Origin: an uncultured Clostridia bacterium
GTDB lineage: Bacteria; Bacillota; Clostridia; UBA1212
Length of the DNA stretch: 64,000 nt
Reading direction: 5' to 3'
Assembly: GCA_947304585.1 (NCBI GenBank)
Contig: CAMZBI010000005.1
Span: 19,643-83,642 of the forward strand
Below the pieces are notes generated by a model that was given only the letters and a program-made list of their open reading frames with translations, was not told where the DNA came from and ran no database searches. The translations under genes and the position numbers were made by a program. This document shows, in pieces, positions 18,762 through 27,227 of this stretch (its first letter is position 1; every line of letters begins with the position of its first letter).

Positions 18762-19409
18762 ATGAGCATTTTAAGGAAAAACAGCGGTGGAAAAGATCAT
18801 CCCGAGATACAGGGCAACTGGGAGGAACGGGGTGTTATCGGCATCCGGGTGGAGATCATTGGCGATTCTCTGACAGTCCTCTGGAGAGGGGGCCCGGTTC
18901 TTGAGACGAGGTTCAAAGCCGAAGAGGGTGAAGATGGCGCTCTTTCGCTGAAACTCGACAAAAACGGTCTTCGCTACAAAGGAGCCGCCAATGACTACGC
19001 TACCGTCACAGGGATAACTTACAGGGACGAGAAACTGACTTTTGAAGAGCATTTTCCTATCACGGGTCCATCGGTTACGGTTCTGTCAAAGACGGAGAAC
19101 AACCGTTACGGCAATTACGAGATCAGAAACGATTTGATAAAGGGTCTCGAAGGGACCTGGACGGACGGCAGCGGCTACAACGAACTGGTGTTCAAAGACG
19201 ACACCATGACCGTAAACGGCAAGAAGATCCGTTTCGTGGTGTTAAAGCCCTGCTGGTCGGCAAACAGAGAATACATTATCCGGGACGCGGATCCTTCAAA
19301 GGAACTCCCGTACGGACTCTCGGCGATCCGCATCGAAGGAGACACTCTTGTCAGCAGTATTCTTGTGTGCGATGCTCCGTCGATCCCGTTGACGTTCAGG
19401 AGAAAATGA
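18762..19409 (+). CDS. Unknown protein, 215 residues
   Basis: A cytoplasmic beta-rich protein with no signal peptide. AAAGGA overlaps the end of the upstream gene, so the two are likely coupled. The sequence appears to hold two similar halves built round GNWEERG...LTVLWRGGPVLETRF and GTWTDGSGYNELVF...MTVNGKKIRFVV, a pattern reminiscent of small lipocalin-like barrels that measure a net change against a baseline, but I cannot assign a family. No catalytic motif is evident. It is the last gene before the gapA promoter; no strong terminator is seen in the 300-bp gap that follows. Confidence 0.75.
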   Translation: MSILRKNSGGKDHPEIQGNWEERGVIGIRVEIIGDSLTVLWRGGPVLETRFKAEEGEDGALSLKLDKNGLRYKGAANDYATVTGITYRDEKLTFEEHFPITGPSVTVLSKTENNRYGNYEIRNDLIKGLEGTWTDGSGYNELVFKDDTMTVNGKKIRFVVLKPCWSANREYIIRDADPSKELPYGLSAIRIEGDTLVSSILVCDAPSIPLTFRRK

Positions 19410-19581
19410 GCCCGGAGGCATTGGCGTTAACCGGCTTGAGGGTAAAGAGCCCCGCTTAAAGAAACGCTTTTTGCGCAAACAGAAAACCCCGGGAAAGCTT
19501 GAATTCCTATTGAAAATTTAACGAAACCGGCGTAAAACAGGGCACGTTTCGCCCCATTTTGCCGAAAACGGCAAATAATTC

Positions 19582-19610
19582 TTGAAAAGAAAAGCCGGGG
19601 AGAATATAAT
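19582..19610 (+). promoter_or_regulatory. Promoter of gapA
   Basis: TTGAAA (19582-19587), 17 bp, TATAAT (19605-19610), about 100 bp before the start codon. The rest of the 302-bp gap (19410-19711) shows a CATTGGCG octamer at 19420 and no gene. Confidence 0.85.
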
Positions 19611-19711
19611 TACTTGGATTGTGCGGAAAAAGAGGGCCCGCAAGAGCCTCGATCATGCCGCCAATCAGATAAACAGTTTACAATTTCATTCAAATAACGG
19701 AGGATTTTATC

Positions 19712-20782
19712 ATGGCAGTAAAAGTTGCTATTAACGGATTTGGCCGCATCGGACGTCTCGCTTTCAGACAGATGTTCGGCGCAAAGGGCTACCAGGTCGT
19801 AGCTATCAACGACTTGACGAGCCCCGCAATGCTCGCTCAGCTTCTCAAATATGATACCGCGCAGAAAGGCTACTGCGGCGTTATCGGCGAGAACAAGCAC
19901 ACTGTTTCGTCCAAGGAACCCGAGTACGCAGAAGACGGCAAGACCATTGTAAAGCCCGGCTCCATCACGGTTGACGGCAAAGAGATCACGATCTATGCAG
20001 AGCCCAAGGCAGCCAATCTCCCCTGGAAGAAGCTCAAAGTCGACGTAGTTCTCGAGTGCACAGGTTTCTACACCAGCAAGGCTAAAGCTCAGGCTCACAT
20101 CGATGCAGGCGCTAAGAAAGTCGTTATTTCCGCTCCCGCCGGCAACGATCTGCCCACCATCGTTTACAACGTAAACAACGAAGTGCTCACGCCCGAAGAT
20201 ACCATTATCTCCGCCGCATCCTGCACCACCAACTGCCTGGCTCCCATGGCCAAAGCTCTGAACGACACATTCCCGATCGTTTCCGGTATCATGACCACCG
20301 TTCACGCTTACACAGGCGACCAGATGATTCTTGACGGTCCCCACAGAAAAGGCGATCTCCAGAGAGCACGCGCCGGCGCCGCCAACATCGTTCCGAACTC
20401 CACCGGTGCCGCCAAGGCTATTGGCCTCGTTATCCCCGAACTGAACGGCAAGCTCATCGGCTCCGCTCAGAGAGTTCCGGTCGTTACAGGTTCCACCACG
20501 ATCCTCGTAGCAGTTGTTAAAGGCAAGGACGTTACCAAAGAGGCTATTAACGCCGCTATGAAGGCTCAGTCCTCCGAATCCTTCGGCTACACCACCGAGA
20601 AGCTGGTTTCCAGCGACGTTATCGGTATGACCTACGGCTCACTGTTCGACGCCAACCAGACCATGGTAACGAAGATCGACGACGACACCTATCAGGTACA
20701 GGTCGTTTCCTGGTACGACAATGAGAACTCCTACACCAGCCAGATGGTTAGGACTATTAAATATTTCGCCGAGTTAAAGTAA
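19712..20782 (+). CDS. gapA: Glyceraldehyde-3-phosphate dehydrogenase
   Basis: 356 residues. NAD-binding N-terminus [16 protein letters not shown], catalytic C171 in [12 protein letters not shown], and the S-loop and substrate residues ([26 protein letters not shown]). It oxidatively phosphorylates glyceraldehyde-3-phosphate in glycolysis. About 20 residues longer than typical GapA because of an insertion near residues 70-90 ([21 protein letters not shown]). Codon choice (GTT, GCT, CCG and GGC, few rare codons) differs from neighbours and fits strong expression. CGGAGG precedes the ATG, and the gene has its own promoter and a strong terminator. Confidence 0.97.
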   Translation: MAVKVAINGFGRIGRLAFRQMFGAKGYQVVAINDLTSPAMLAQLLKYDTAQKGYCGVIGENKHTVSSKEPEYAEDGKTIVKPGSITVDGKEITIYAEPKAANLPWKKLKVDVVLECTGFYTSKAKAQAHIDAGAKKVVISAPAGNDLPTIVYNVNNEVLTPEDTIISAASCTTNCLAPMAKALNDTFPIVSGIMTTVHAYTGDQMILDGPHRKGDLQRARAGAANIVPNSTGAAKAIGLVIPELNGKLIGSAQRVPVVTGSTTILVAVVKGKDVTKEAINAAMKAQSSESFGYTTEKLVSSDVIGMTYGSLFDANQTMVTKIDDDTYQVQVVSWYDNENSYTSQMVRTIKYFAELK

Positions 20783-20808
20783 TTATATAAGTAAAAACTG
20801 TATAAAAT

Positions 20809-20857
20809 GAAACAGGCCTGAACGGACGTACGCGTCGCGTTCAGGCCTGTTTCTTTA
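20809..20857. terminator. Bidirectional terminator between gapA and the minus-strand surface gene
   Basis: GAAACAGGCCTGAACG (20809-20824) pairs perfectly with CGTTCAGGCCTGTTTC (20838-20853). T-rich sequence follows on the plus strand and A-rich sequence on the other side, so it can serve both convergent genes. Confidence 0.9.
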
Positions 20858-20882
20858 CAGCCGGCAGGCGGTCTTTACCTGC

Positions 20883-23561
20883 TCAGCTCTTTTTTCTTTT
20901 TATCAAGATGACGATAAGCACCGCGATGCCCGGGGCGACGACGGTCACCACAAGACAGATCAGCACAGTAAGAAGTATAACCGAGGCGTTTGAAGTGGAG
21001 GGGTCACCCGCGGGTGTGTTACCGTCTTTTCCCGAAACGGTTATTTCCACCTCTGCGGTAAACGTCTTTCCGTCGGCAACGTACACGAACGTGATCGATT
21101 TGTCCTTGGGGAGAAGTTCGCCCTCCGGGAAATAAGTTGTATCGGCAGTGACGTCCTTGGTCGTGCCGTCGGCAAACCTGGCGATGACAGTTATGCCGGA
21201 AGCGTCGAATATTTCGCCTTCGCTAAAGGATGTCTTCTTCGGCTTGCCCTGGAGTTCTATCGACTTGATGCCTGTATACGATGCGTCCTCCTCGAAGACT
21301 GCGCAGAATTCATATCCTCCGTCCGAAAGTTTAAACTCGACTGTAAGATTATTATAGTCGTCCAGATAGTAGAGATCGTCTTCGTTTGTCTTGGCGTTGA
21401 TGACGGGACCGTCCTGACTGCCGTAGCGCCACTCCTTGAATATGTATCCCTCTTTTGCTTTTGCTGTGACGCTTGCAATGCCTGTGGGCTCATAGTCCCA
21501 AGAATCGGTGAGGTCGGACTTGGCGTAGTCGATATTTGAGGAGTATATCACGCCGGCATCCGCAGGGTAGGCGAAGGACCGAATTTTTACCGAGAATTCG
21601 GCTTTCAGAACTATGTCGGAGTTCACGGACGTTGAAAAATCGTATGTTGACGATGAGCCTTCGATGCGCCAGCCGTCGAATACCAGATTTTTCAAAACGG
21701 GGTTCGCGGGCTCCTTGGCGGTCTCGCCGGGCTTGACCTTTTGGGAGGGGATCGGGTCGGCGTCGCCGGTGTCAAAAGTTACCGTGTAGGTGAGGTCCGC
21801 TGCGGATGCGGCAACCGTGATCTCAAGAACGAGCTCGACGGTGGTATCGCCCTCTGTGTATTTCAGGGTGATGGCGTTGTCGCCTGCTTTGAGAGCGCCT
21901 TCAGGAGATATTTCGATTTTTTCGGTGACGTCGGATTCGGCCCCGTTCAGATAGACGGCTTTTACGGTCATTCCGGAGGGATCAAACGTTTCGCCGGCAA
22001 CGTAGGACACCTTCGCAGGCTGCGACTTAAGCTTCAGAGACACAGGTTTGTTTCCTACGGATCCGGTTACGGTCAGCTTCACGTAGACGTCCAGAGCGCC
22101 TTCCTTGCTGCTCGGGGGAACGACGAAGTCCGGCTTGGCGCCGTTGACGGTCACCTCCGGCGGATTATTTTCGTCCCACTCATAACCCGAGTTTCTGTGG
22201 TCCTCAATTTCAAAGCGGATATAGTAACTCGCATATTTGTCAAAGGGCTCTTCGTTATAAGTCTGCTTGTCCCAGCTGTTCGGTTCGTCCGTTCCGTAGT
22301 CCCGCAGAACAACACAGGTATACATCTGGCTGTCGTCAACGTACCATCCTTTTTCCGCGTTATTATACCCGAGTTGGGAGATATTGGCGTCTTCAATAAG
22401 CCTCTGCGTCACGGTCATGGGATTTGTCGAGAGATCTGCACCGAGTTTGTCCGGGTCGTATTTGATATCGATGGGCCCCTGTATCTTATTCGGGACGCTG
22501 ATGGGAAGGGTGATCTCGTCGGACTTTGTGTTGTCGAAGGAGGACGTCGCTCTTATCGTGATGGATTTGGCGGTCTCATCCGGCGCTATGTACAGGGTCC
22601 CGTATTCACTTATGGTTGTCTCTTCTTTATTGCTTACGGATGAAATGATCTCCCAGCCAACGTCCTCGAAGTCCGTTCCCTCAACGGTGCAGCTGAAGTA
22701 ATTGTTCGTATCGGTGTATAAAGCGTGATACTCCGGCTCGTCGATCTTGACAGAGGTGACGTAGACCGGATCCTCGCACACAGTCACGGTGGTTTCTCCG
22801 TAGATGTTTTCGTTTATCTTTGAAGTGCAGCGGACGGTATACATTCCTGACGAACCGGTACCGGCGTGAAAAACTCCGTCCGAAGAGATATAAGTACCGT
22901 TGCTCCCGTCGAAGTCCACGATCTCCCATATGACGGAGGTGTCGGTGGCGTGCACGGTGGCGGAAAGCTGCTTTTCATGTCCTTCCTGAACCAGATATTG
23001 CCAATGGTCAACAGATACTGAAACTGCGGTCTGAGCGGTTTCGTTGAACTCCAGCTCCACGTAAACGTCCAACACGCCTCCTTCGCTTGAGGGACCGACA
23101 ATGTAGTCCGGAGCTCTGCCGTTCACCGTGACCAATGGCGCCTTTTCGGGATCCCAGCAGGAACGGCCGTCGTAATCCTCGATCTCAAAGCGGAGATAAT
23201 ACCGTTCTCCTTCCGCGGGGTAGTCGCCGTCCGAAAAATATTTGTCCCATCTGCCAGGGTCGTCATATTCATTTCTTCTTACAAAGCAGGAGTATTGCGT
23301 GCCGTTGTCCACGTACCACGGATCGGGCGACTCTTCGTTGTACCCCCAGTTCGTGATATTTGCCAATGCCATCAGCTCGGTGATTGAATTCGCCTGCAAT
23401 CTCGTTGTCAGGAAAAGCACCGACTCGTCATAAGTGATATTGATGGGCTCCGTCAGTTTGACCGGCTCTTCCGCTGAAACAGACGCCGGAAGTCCTGCAG
23501 AAACCAGGAATAAAACGGCCGCCAGCAGCAGTCCGCAAAGTTTGGTTAATGTTTTTTTCAT
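20883..23561 (-). CDS. Surface protein with Ig-like (Big_3) and InlB_B-type repeats
   Basis: 892 residues. Signal peptide MKKTLTKLCGLLLAAVLFLVSAGLPASVSA, then two copies of a module of about 150 residues that share RYYLRFEIEDY / SYYIRFEIEDH, VTVNGRAPDYIVGPSSEGG / VTVNGAKPDFVVPPSSKEG and LDVYV. Between them lie Ig-like domains (VTSVKIDEPEY). A Big_3 domain (YVAGETFDPSGMTVKAVY), a Listeria-Bacteroides repeat (TVTFDTGDADPIPSQKVKPG), another Big_3 (FSEGEIFDASGITVIARF), and a C-terminal helix with a KRKKS tail follow. It is likely an envelope-anchored adhesin or scaffold; ligand unknown. Its YxIRFEIE...VTVNG module resembles the beta modules of the 13.6-18.2 kb protein. AAAGGA lies before the ATG. 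Confidence 0.85.
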   Translation of the reverse strand: MKKTLTKLCGLLLAAVLFLVSAGLPASVSAEEPVKLTEPINITYDESVLFLTTRLQANSITELMALANITNWGYNEESPDPWYVDNGTQYSCFVRRNEYDDPGRWDKYFSDGDYPAEGERYYLRFEIEDYDGRSCWDPEKAPLVTVNGRAPDYIVGPSSEGGVLDVYVELEFNETAQTAVSVSVDHWQYLVQEGHEKQLSATVHATDTSVIWEIVDFDGSNGTYISSDGVFHAGTGSSGMYTVRCTSKINENIYGETTVTVCEDPVYVTSVKIDEPEYHALYTDTNNYFSCTVEGTDFEDVGWEIISSVSNKEETTISEYGTLYIAPDETAKSITIRATSSFDNTKSDEITLPISVPNKIQGPIDIKYDPDKLGADLSTNPMTVTQRLIEDANISQLGYNNAEKGWYVDDSQMYTCVVLRDYGTDEPNSWDKQTYNEEPFDKYASYYIRFEIEDHRNSGYEWDENNPPEVTVNGAKPDFVVPPSSKEGALDVYVKLTVTGSVGNKPVSLKLKSQPAKVSYVAGETFDPSGMTVKAVYLNGAESDVTEKIEISPEGALKAGDNAITLKYTEGDTTVELVLEITVAASAADLTYTVTFDTGDADPIPSQKVKPGETAKEPANPVLKNLVFDGWRIEGSSSTYDFSTSVNSDIVLKAEFSVKIRSFAYPADAGVIYSSNIDYAKSDLTDSWDYEPTGIASVTAKAKEGYIFKEWRYGSQDGPVINAKTNEDDLYYLDDYNNLTVEFKLSDGGYEFCAVFEEDASYTGIKSIELQGKPKKTSFSEGEIFDASGITVIARFADGTTKDVTADTTYFPEGELLPKDKSITFVYVADGKTFTAEVEITVSGKDGNTPAGDPSTSNASVILLTVLICLVVTVVAPGIAVLIVILIKRKKS

Positions 23562-23628
23562 GACATATCAATCCTTTTAACGTCCGGAACGGGTCTTTTA
23601 AACACCAATATCCGTGATTTTTGAGGTA

Positions 23629-23657
23629 ATTATACCACGAGAAGACTGCCAAGTCGA
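23629..23657 (-). promoter_or_regulatory. Probable promoter of the minus-strand surface protein
   Basis: On the minus strand, TCGACT and a perfect TATAAT are separated by 17 bp. The -10 context (CGTGGTATAAT) is identical to that of the divergent hsp20 promoter. Confidence 0.5.
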
Positions 23658-23692
23658 GAAAAGTTAAGAGAAAGAATAAAAAAACCTTAAAA

Positions 23693-23719
23693 TTAGCACT
23701 CACCTCTTGACAGTGCTAA
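23693..23719 (+). promoter_or_regulatory. CIRCE element (HrcA operator) of hsp20
   Basis: TTAGCACTC, 9 bp, CAGTGCTAA: one mismatch from the consensus TTAGCACTC-N9-GAGTGCTAA. Its right half contains the -35 box of the hsp20 promoter, so HrcA binding would block RNA polymerase. Confidence 0.92.
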
Positions 23720-23734
23720 CAATCGTGGTATAAT
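23707..23734 (+). promoter_or_regulatory. Promoter of hsp20
   Basis: TTGACA (23707-23712), 16 bp, TATAAT (23729-23734). The -35 overlaps the CIRCE element, and the 5' untranslated region is about 90 nt. Confidence 0.9.
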
Positions 23735-23834
23735 GTTGGCGAACAAGGAAAGGAGCGCCGGAGAGAGATCCCGGGAAGGGATTCCGGAAGCGCAAGGCCC
23801 TGTTCAAAAATAAACTAAAACGGAGGAACAGACA

Positions 23835-24272
23835 ATGTATTTACCGAGCATTTTTTCAGACACATTTTTTGACGATTGGATGGATTACGGATTTCCGCGG
23901 ACTGACGCCGAAAGACAGCTTTACGGAAAGAACGCAAACCGTGTTATGAAGACAGACGTGCACGAGCACGAGGACGGCTACGACGTGGAGATCGATCTCC
24001 CGGGATTCAAGAAGGATGAGATAGACGTTCAGCTTGAAGAGGGTTACCTGACAATCAAGGCCGCCAAGTCCCTTGAAAAAGACAAGACCCAAAAAGGCAA
24101 GTGCATCCGCCAGGAGCGCTACACCGGGTCGATGTCCAGAACGTTCTACGTCGGCGACGGGCTTACCGAAGAAGACATAAAAGGCAAGTTTGAGGACGGC
24201 GTGCTCACGCTCTCGATTCCGAAAGCAAAGGCAAAGATTCCTGTAAAGAGGACCATCGCCATCGAAGGATGA
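23835..24272 (+). CDS. Hsp20 small heat-shock protein
   Basis: 145 residues, the usual size. The alpha-crystallin domain spans about residues 40-135 (DVHEHEDGYDVEIDLPGFKKDEIDVQLEEGYLTI) and ends with the strand-rich segment GKFEDGVLTLSIPKA. It is an ATP-independent holdase that binds unfolding proteins. CGGAGG precedes the ATG. Transcription starts from a promoter overlapped by a CIRCE element, so HrcA control is expected, and a terminator follows at 24353. Confidence 0.95.
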   Translation: MYLPSIFSDTFFDDWMDYGFPRTDAERQLYGKNANRVMKTDVHEHEDGYDVEIDLPGFKKDEIDVQLEEGYLTIKAAKSLEKDKTQKGKCIRQERYTGSMSRTFYVGDGLTEEDIKGKFEDGVLTLSIPKAKAKIPVKRTIAIEG

Positions 24273-24352
24273 TTAAAAACGGTTTCAAAAACCTCTAATA
24301 CTCCATTCCTTTCATCCGGCATCTGACTGATGAGCAGATCCCGGGAAAACGG

Positions 24353-24389
24353 GGCGGCAGACCGAAACATAAAGGCCTGCCGCCTTTTC
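24353..24389 (+). terminator. Intrinsic terminator of hsp20
   Basis: GGCGGCAG (24353-24360) pairs with CTGCCGCC (24377-24384), followed by TTTTCT. Confidence 0.85.
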
Positions 24390-24462
24390 TGTTATCCGGC
24401 GGGCAATATTATAAAGGGCGGCTGCCCGGCTTGATGCTTACCGGGGCTTGTCAGAAAGAACT

Positions 24463-24490
24463 TTGACCCGGGTTCCTGAGGTGATATACT
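24463..24490 (+). promoter_or_regulatory. Promoter of the radical SAM gene cluster
   Basis: TTGACC (24463-24468), 16 bp, TATACT (24485-24490). A CATTGGCG octamer at 24541 lies in the leader. Confidence 0.75.
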
Positions 24491-24568
24491 TTAAGCATGC
24501 AAACGCAAGTGTAAAATGCCCGATGCAAACGGGTCAAAGGCATTGGCGTCAAAAACGGGAGGACCCTG

Positions 24569-25471
24569 ATGATACCCTACAACAACCTCAACGGATATCT
24601 CAGAAAGACATACGGGGCAAGGCTCAACAAGATCTGCATCGACGGCGGCTTTACCTGCCCGAACAGGGACGGCAGGTGCGGCATTGGCGGCTGTATTTTT
24701 TGCGGAGAGCGGGGCGCCGGGGATCATATTGCGGAGAAGATTCCGATTGGAACCCAGGTCAAAACGTATATAGACAGGTTTCCCGGGGACGTGCAGTTTA
24801 TTGCATATTTTCAGAATTTCACCAATACCTACGCGCCGGTGGAGACCCTGAGGCAGAGGTACGACGAGGCGCTGATCGATCCGAGGATAAAAGTATTGGA
24901 GATAGGGACAAGGCCGGACTGCATTGACGGGGCGGTGGCGGAGCTGCTGGCGGAGTATGACAAAAAATATGACGTGTGGGTGGAACTGGGTCTTCAGACT
25001 GCAAACGACAGGACGGCAGAAGTTATAAACAGAGGCTATTCCCGGGACGTGTTCGAGAGGGCCGTGGACATTCTTCTGAAACACGGAGTCAAGATCGTTG
25101 TTCACCTGATAGTGGGACTGCCGGGGGAGACATTTGATGATTTCAGGGATACGATATCATATATCAACCGTTTTCCTCTCTTTGGCGTCAAGATACATTC
25201 CCTTTACGTGATGAAGGGGACGAAGCTTGAGAGAATGTTCAGGGAAGGATCGTTCAAACCCCAAAACATGGAGGAATACGTTGATTCGGTGGTTTATGCG
25301 CTGCTGCATATAAGACCGGACCTGGTGGTCCACAGGCTCAAAGGTGACTGCCCGCCGGATCTTCTTGTGGCGCCTGACTGGAACAGATCAAAAGACGAGG
25401 TCCTGGGGAGGATATCAGACAAACTTCGGAAGGCAGGGCTTAGGCAGGGGGATATGTACGGGAGACCGTAG
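24569..25471 (+). CDS. Radical SAM protein of the TIGR01212 (YtqA/YhcC) family
   Basis: 300 residues. The N-terminus NKICIDGGFTCPNRDG with C30 and the GGCIFCGERG block with C42 and C45 form the family's variant cluster motif; C37 lies between. Other family blocks are EIGTRPDCI, WVELGLQTAND and HLIVGLPGE. These proteins bind a 4Fe-4S cluster and S-adenosylmethionine; the reaction is not established with certainty, though tRNA-related roles have been proposed for relatives. GGGAGGA precedes the ATG. DUF4416 and a YjbR-EVE gene follow in the same direction. Confidence 0.92.
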   Translation: MIPYNNLNGYLRKTYGARLNKICIDGGFTCPNRDGRCGIGGCIFCGERGAGDHIAEKIPIGTQVKTYIDRFPGDVQFIAYFQNFTNTYAPVETLRQRYDEALIDPRIKVLEIGTRPDCIDGAVAELLAEYDKKYDVWVELGLQTANDRTAEVINRGYSRDVFERAVDILLKHGVKIVVHLIVGLPGETFDDFRDTISYINRFPLFGVKIHSLYVMKGTKLERMFREGSFKPQNMEEYVDSVVYALLHIRPDLVVHRLKGDCPPDLLVAPDWNRSKDEVLGRISDKLRKAGLRQGDMYGRP

Positions 25472-25567
25472 ACGGACGATAAGAAAACAGAATCTCCGTG
25501 AAGCGCGGCGTTTCCGGAGAAAGATTTATAGAGAACGGATTGTTTCCGGAAAATCGGGAGGAGACCG

Positions 25568-26110
25568 ATGGCAACACCTCAAAAATTTGAATACGAAAAG
25601 CTTGTGATCGGACTGCTTTACGCCGATGAAGACCTGTTGGAGACCGTGAAAAAGGAACTGACCGTGCTCTACGGGGAGATCGATTCCGAGTCCGAAAAAT
25701 ATTCTTTCTCGGAGTTCTCGGAGTATTACGACGGCGAAATCGGGGGAACGGTCTTCCGGCAGTTCGTCAGCTTCAGGGAGCCGGTGGATCCTTCAAGGCT
25801 TGCCGAGATCAAGCTCAAAACCAACGACATCGAGGATACCCATTGCGGAGAAACCGGCCGCATGATCAACATCGATCCGGGACTCATTGGCCATGGGAAA
25901 TACGTGATGGCAACCACCAAAAACGCCAGCTGGCGCATCGCCCTTGAAAAAGGCATTTATGCGGAGCTCACCCTGTCCTATGCGAGGAAACAGTGGATCG
26001 ATTTCTACTGGACCTACTGCGACGTAAAAAGCCCGAGAATAAAGGCCTATCTCGGGAAGGTGCGGAAGATATACCTTGGCCAGCGAAAGGGTCACTGCCA
26101 TGCGAATTGA
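25568..26110 (+). CDS. DUF4416 family protein
   Basis: 180 residues. Matches the DUF4416 pattern: KLVIGLLYADEDLL at the start, then FREPVDPSRLAEIKLKTNDIE, a conserved GRMINIDPGLIG block, VMATTKNASWRIALEKGIYAELTL and a C-terminal RKIYLGQ. The function is unknown. The ATG at 25568 follows GGGAGGAG. The 3' end overlaps the start of the next gene by 11 bases, so the two are translationally coupled. Confidence 0.85.
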   Translation: MATPQKFEYEKLVIGLLYADEDLLETVKKELTVLYGEIDSESEKYSFSEFSEYYDGEIGGTVFRQFVSFREPVDPSRLAEIKLKTNDIEDTHCGETGRMINIDPGLIGHGKYVMATTKNASWRIALEKGIYAELTLSYARKQWIDFYWTYCDVKSPRIKAYLGKVRKIYLGQRKGHCHAN

Positions 26111-27158
26111 AGACACGTTTTTTTTCCGAAAAAGAATAGTTCCGGACAGGCTGGAGCCCTTTGGCTTTGTCAGGGACGGAGATCATTGGCGGTATGAAGA
26201 GGATTTCCTTGATGGGGATTTCCGGGCGGAGATCACGGTGGACAAGGGCGGCGTCAGCGGCAGGGTCATCGACCTTCAGGCCGGCGAGGAATACCTGCCT
26301 GTTCATTACGAGGAACGCATTGGCGCTTTTGTGGGCACAGTCCGGTTGGCGTACACTGACATTCTGACGAAGATCGCAGACGCCTGCTGCGAGGACGAAC
26401 TGTTCATTTTTCCGCAGACAAACCGGATCGCTTCTGAAATTCTCGCAAAATACGGGGAAAAACCGGATCACCCCTTTTCAACGGCACCGACTTACGGTGT
26501 GTTCCGCTGCGCCAAAAACCGCAAGTGGTACGGTCTCGTCATGGATATCCCGAAAAAGCTTGTGACAGGGGAAAAAGACGCCAATGACATCGTTGAAGTC
26601 ATCAACATAAAGATCGGCGAAGAGGCTTACAGCGATGTGACCGCAAGGCCCGGCATCTACGACGCCTACCATATGAAAAAGAAAAACTGGGCAAGCGTGA
26701 TCCTGGACGGCACTGTGCCTGACGACTATCTGATGGAACTCATTGACAAAAGCCGGGAGTTTGCCCTCTCGTCCGGCGGCAAAGGGAAGAACGTCGGCGC
26801 CTGGATAGTGCCGGCAAACCCCGCTTATTACGATATTGACGGGGCTTTTGCGGAAAACGAAGAGATCTTCTGGAAACAGGGCCGGGGAATAAAGGAGGGA
26901 GACACAGCTTTCGTGTACCTTGCCGCGCCGGCGTCAGAGGTCCGGTACAGGTGCCTGGTTACTGAGACGGATATACCGTACGTTTACACCGACGAAAACG
27001 TTTCCATGAAGAGCGTGATGAAGATAAAACTTCTGGAGCGTTATCCGGAGGGCAGATATTCCATGGCGAGACTCCGGGAACTGGGTATAAAGTTCATAAG
27101 AGGTCCCGTGCCGGCCACGGAGGCGTTTATTGAAGCTGTCAAAAGAGATAAAGGATAA
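26100..27158 (+). CDS. MmcQ/YjbR domain fused to a C-terminal EVE/PUA-like domain
   Basis: 352 residues from the ATG at 26100, inside the end of the DUF4416 gene; the open frame begins at a TTG at 26076. The middle (about 110-225) is MmcQ/YjbR-like: FRCAKNRKWYGLVMDIPKK, INIKIGEEAYSDV, GIYDAYHMKKKNWASVIL, DDYLMELIDKSREF. The last 120 residues look like an EVE domain of the PUA superfamily: GAWIVPANPAYYDIDGAF, IFWKQGRGIKEGDTAFVYLA, and RYRCLVTETDIP. EVE domains read modified bases and YjbR has a DNA-binding-like fold, so a role with modified nucleic acid is possible; this is inference. The N-terminal 100 residues also occur ahead of YjbR domains in Clostridia. Confidence 0.8.
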   Translation: MRIEDTFFFRKRIVPDRLEPFGFVRDGDHWRYEEDFLDGDFRAEITVDKGGVSGRVIDLQAGEEYLPVHYEERIGAFVGTVRLAYTDILTKIADACCEDELFIFPQTNRIASEILAKYGEKPDHPFSTAPTYGVFRCAKNRKWYGLVMDIPKKLVTGEKDANDIVEVINIKIGEEAYSDVTARPGIYDAYHMKKKNWASVILDGTVPDDYLMELIDKSREFALSSGGKGKNVGAWIVPANPAYYDIDGAFAENEEIFWKQGRGIKEGDTAFVYLAAPASEVRYRCLVTETDIPYVYTDENVSMKSVMKIKLLERYPEGRYSMARLRELGIKFIRGPVPATEAFIEAVKRDKG

Positions 27159-27166
27159 CCATATAA

Positions 27167-27195
27167 TCGACAACAAAATCACGAAATGATATAAT
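27167..27195 (+). promoter_or_regulatory. Promoter of the membrane-GNAT gene
   Basis: TCGACA (27167-27172), 17 bp, perfect TATAAT (27190-27195), 33 bp before the start codon. Confidence 0.75.
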
Positions 27196-27227
27196 CAAAT
27201 TCGAAATAAACAACACCGGAGAATGCC

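Noticed and set aside
20821..20840. ACGTACGCGTCG loop of the gapA terminator as a restriction-site-like marker
   Set aside because: It is simply the terminator loop; nothing suggests a separate function.
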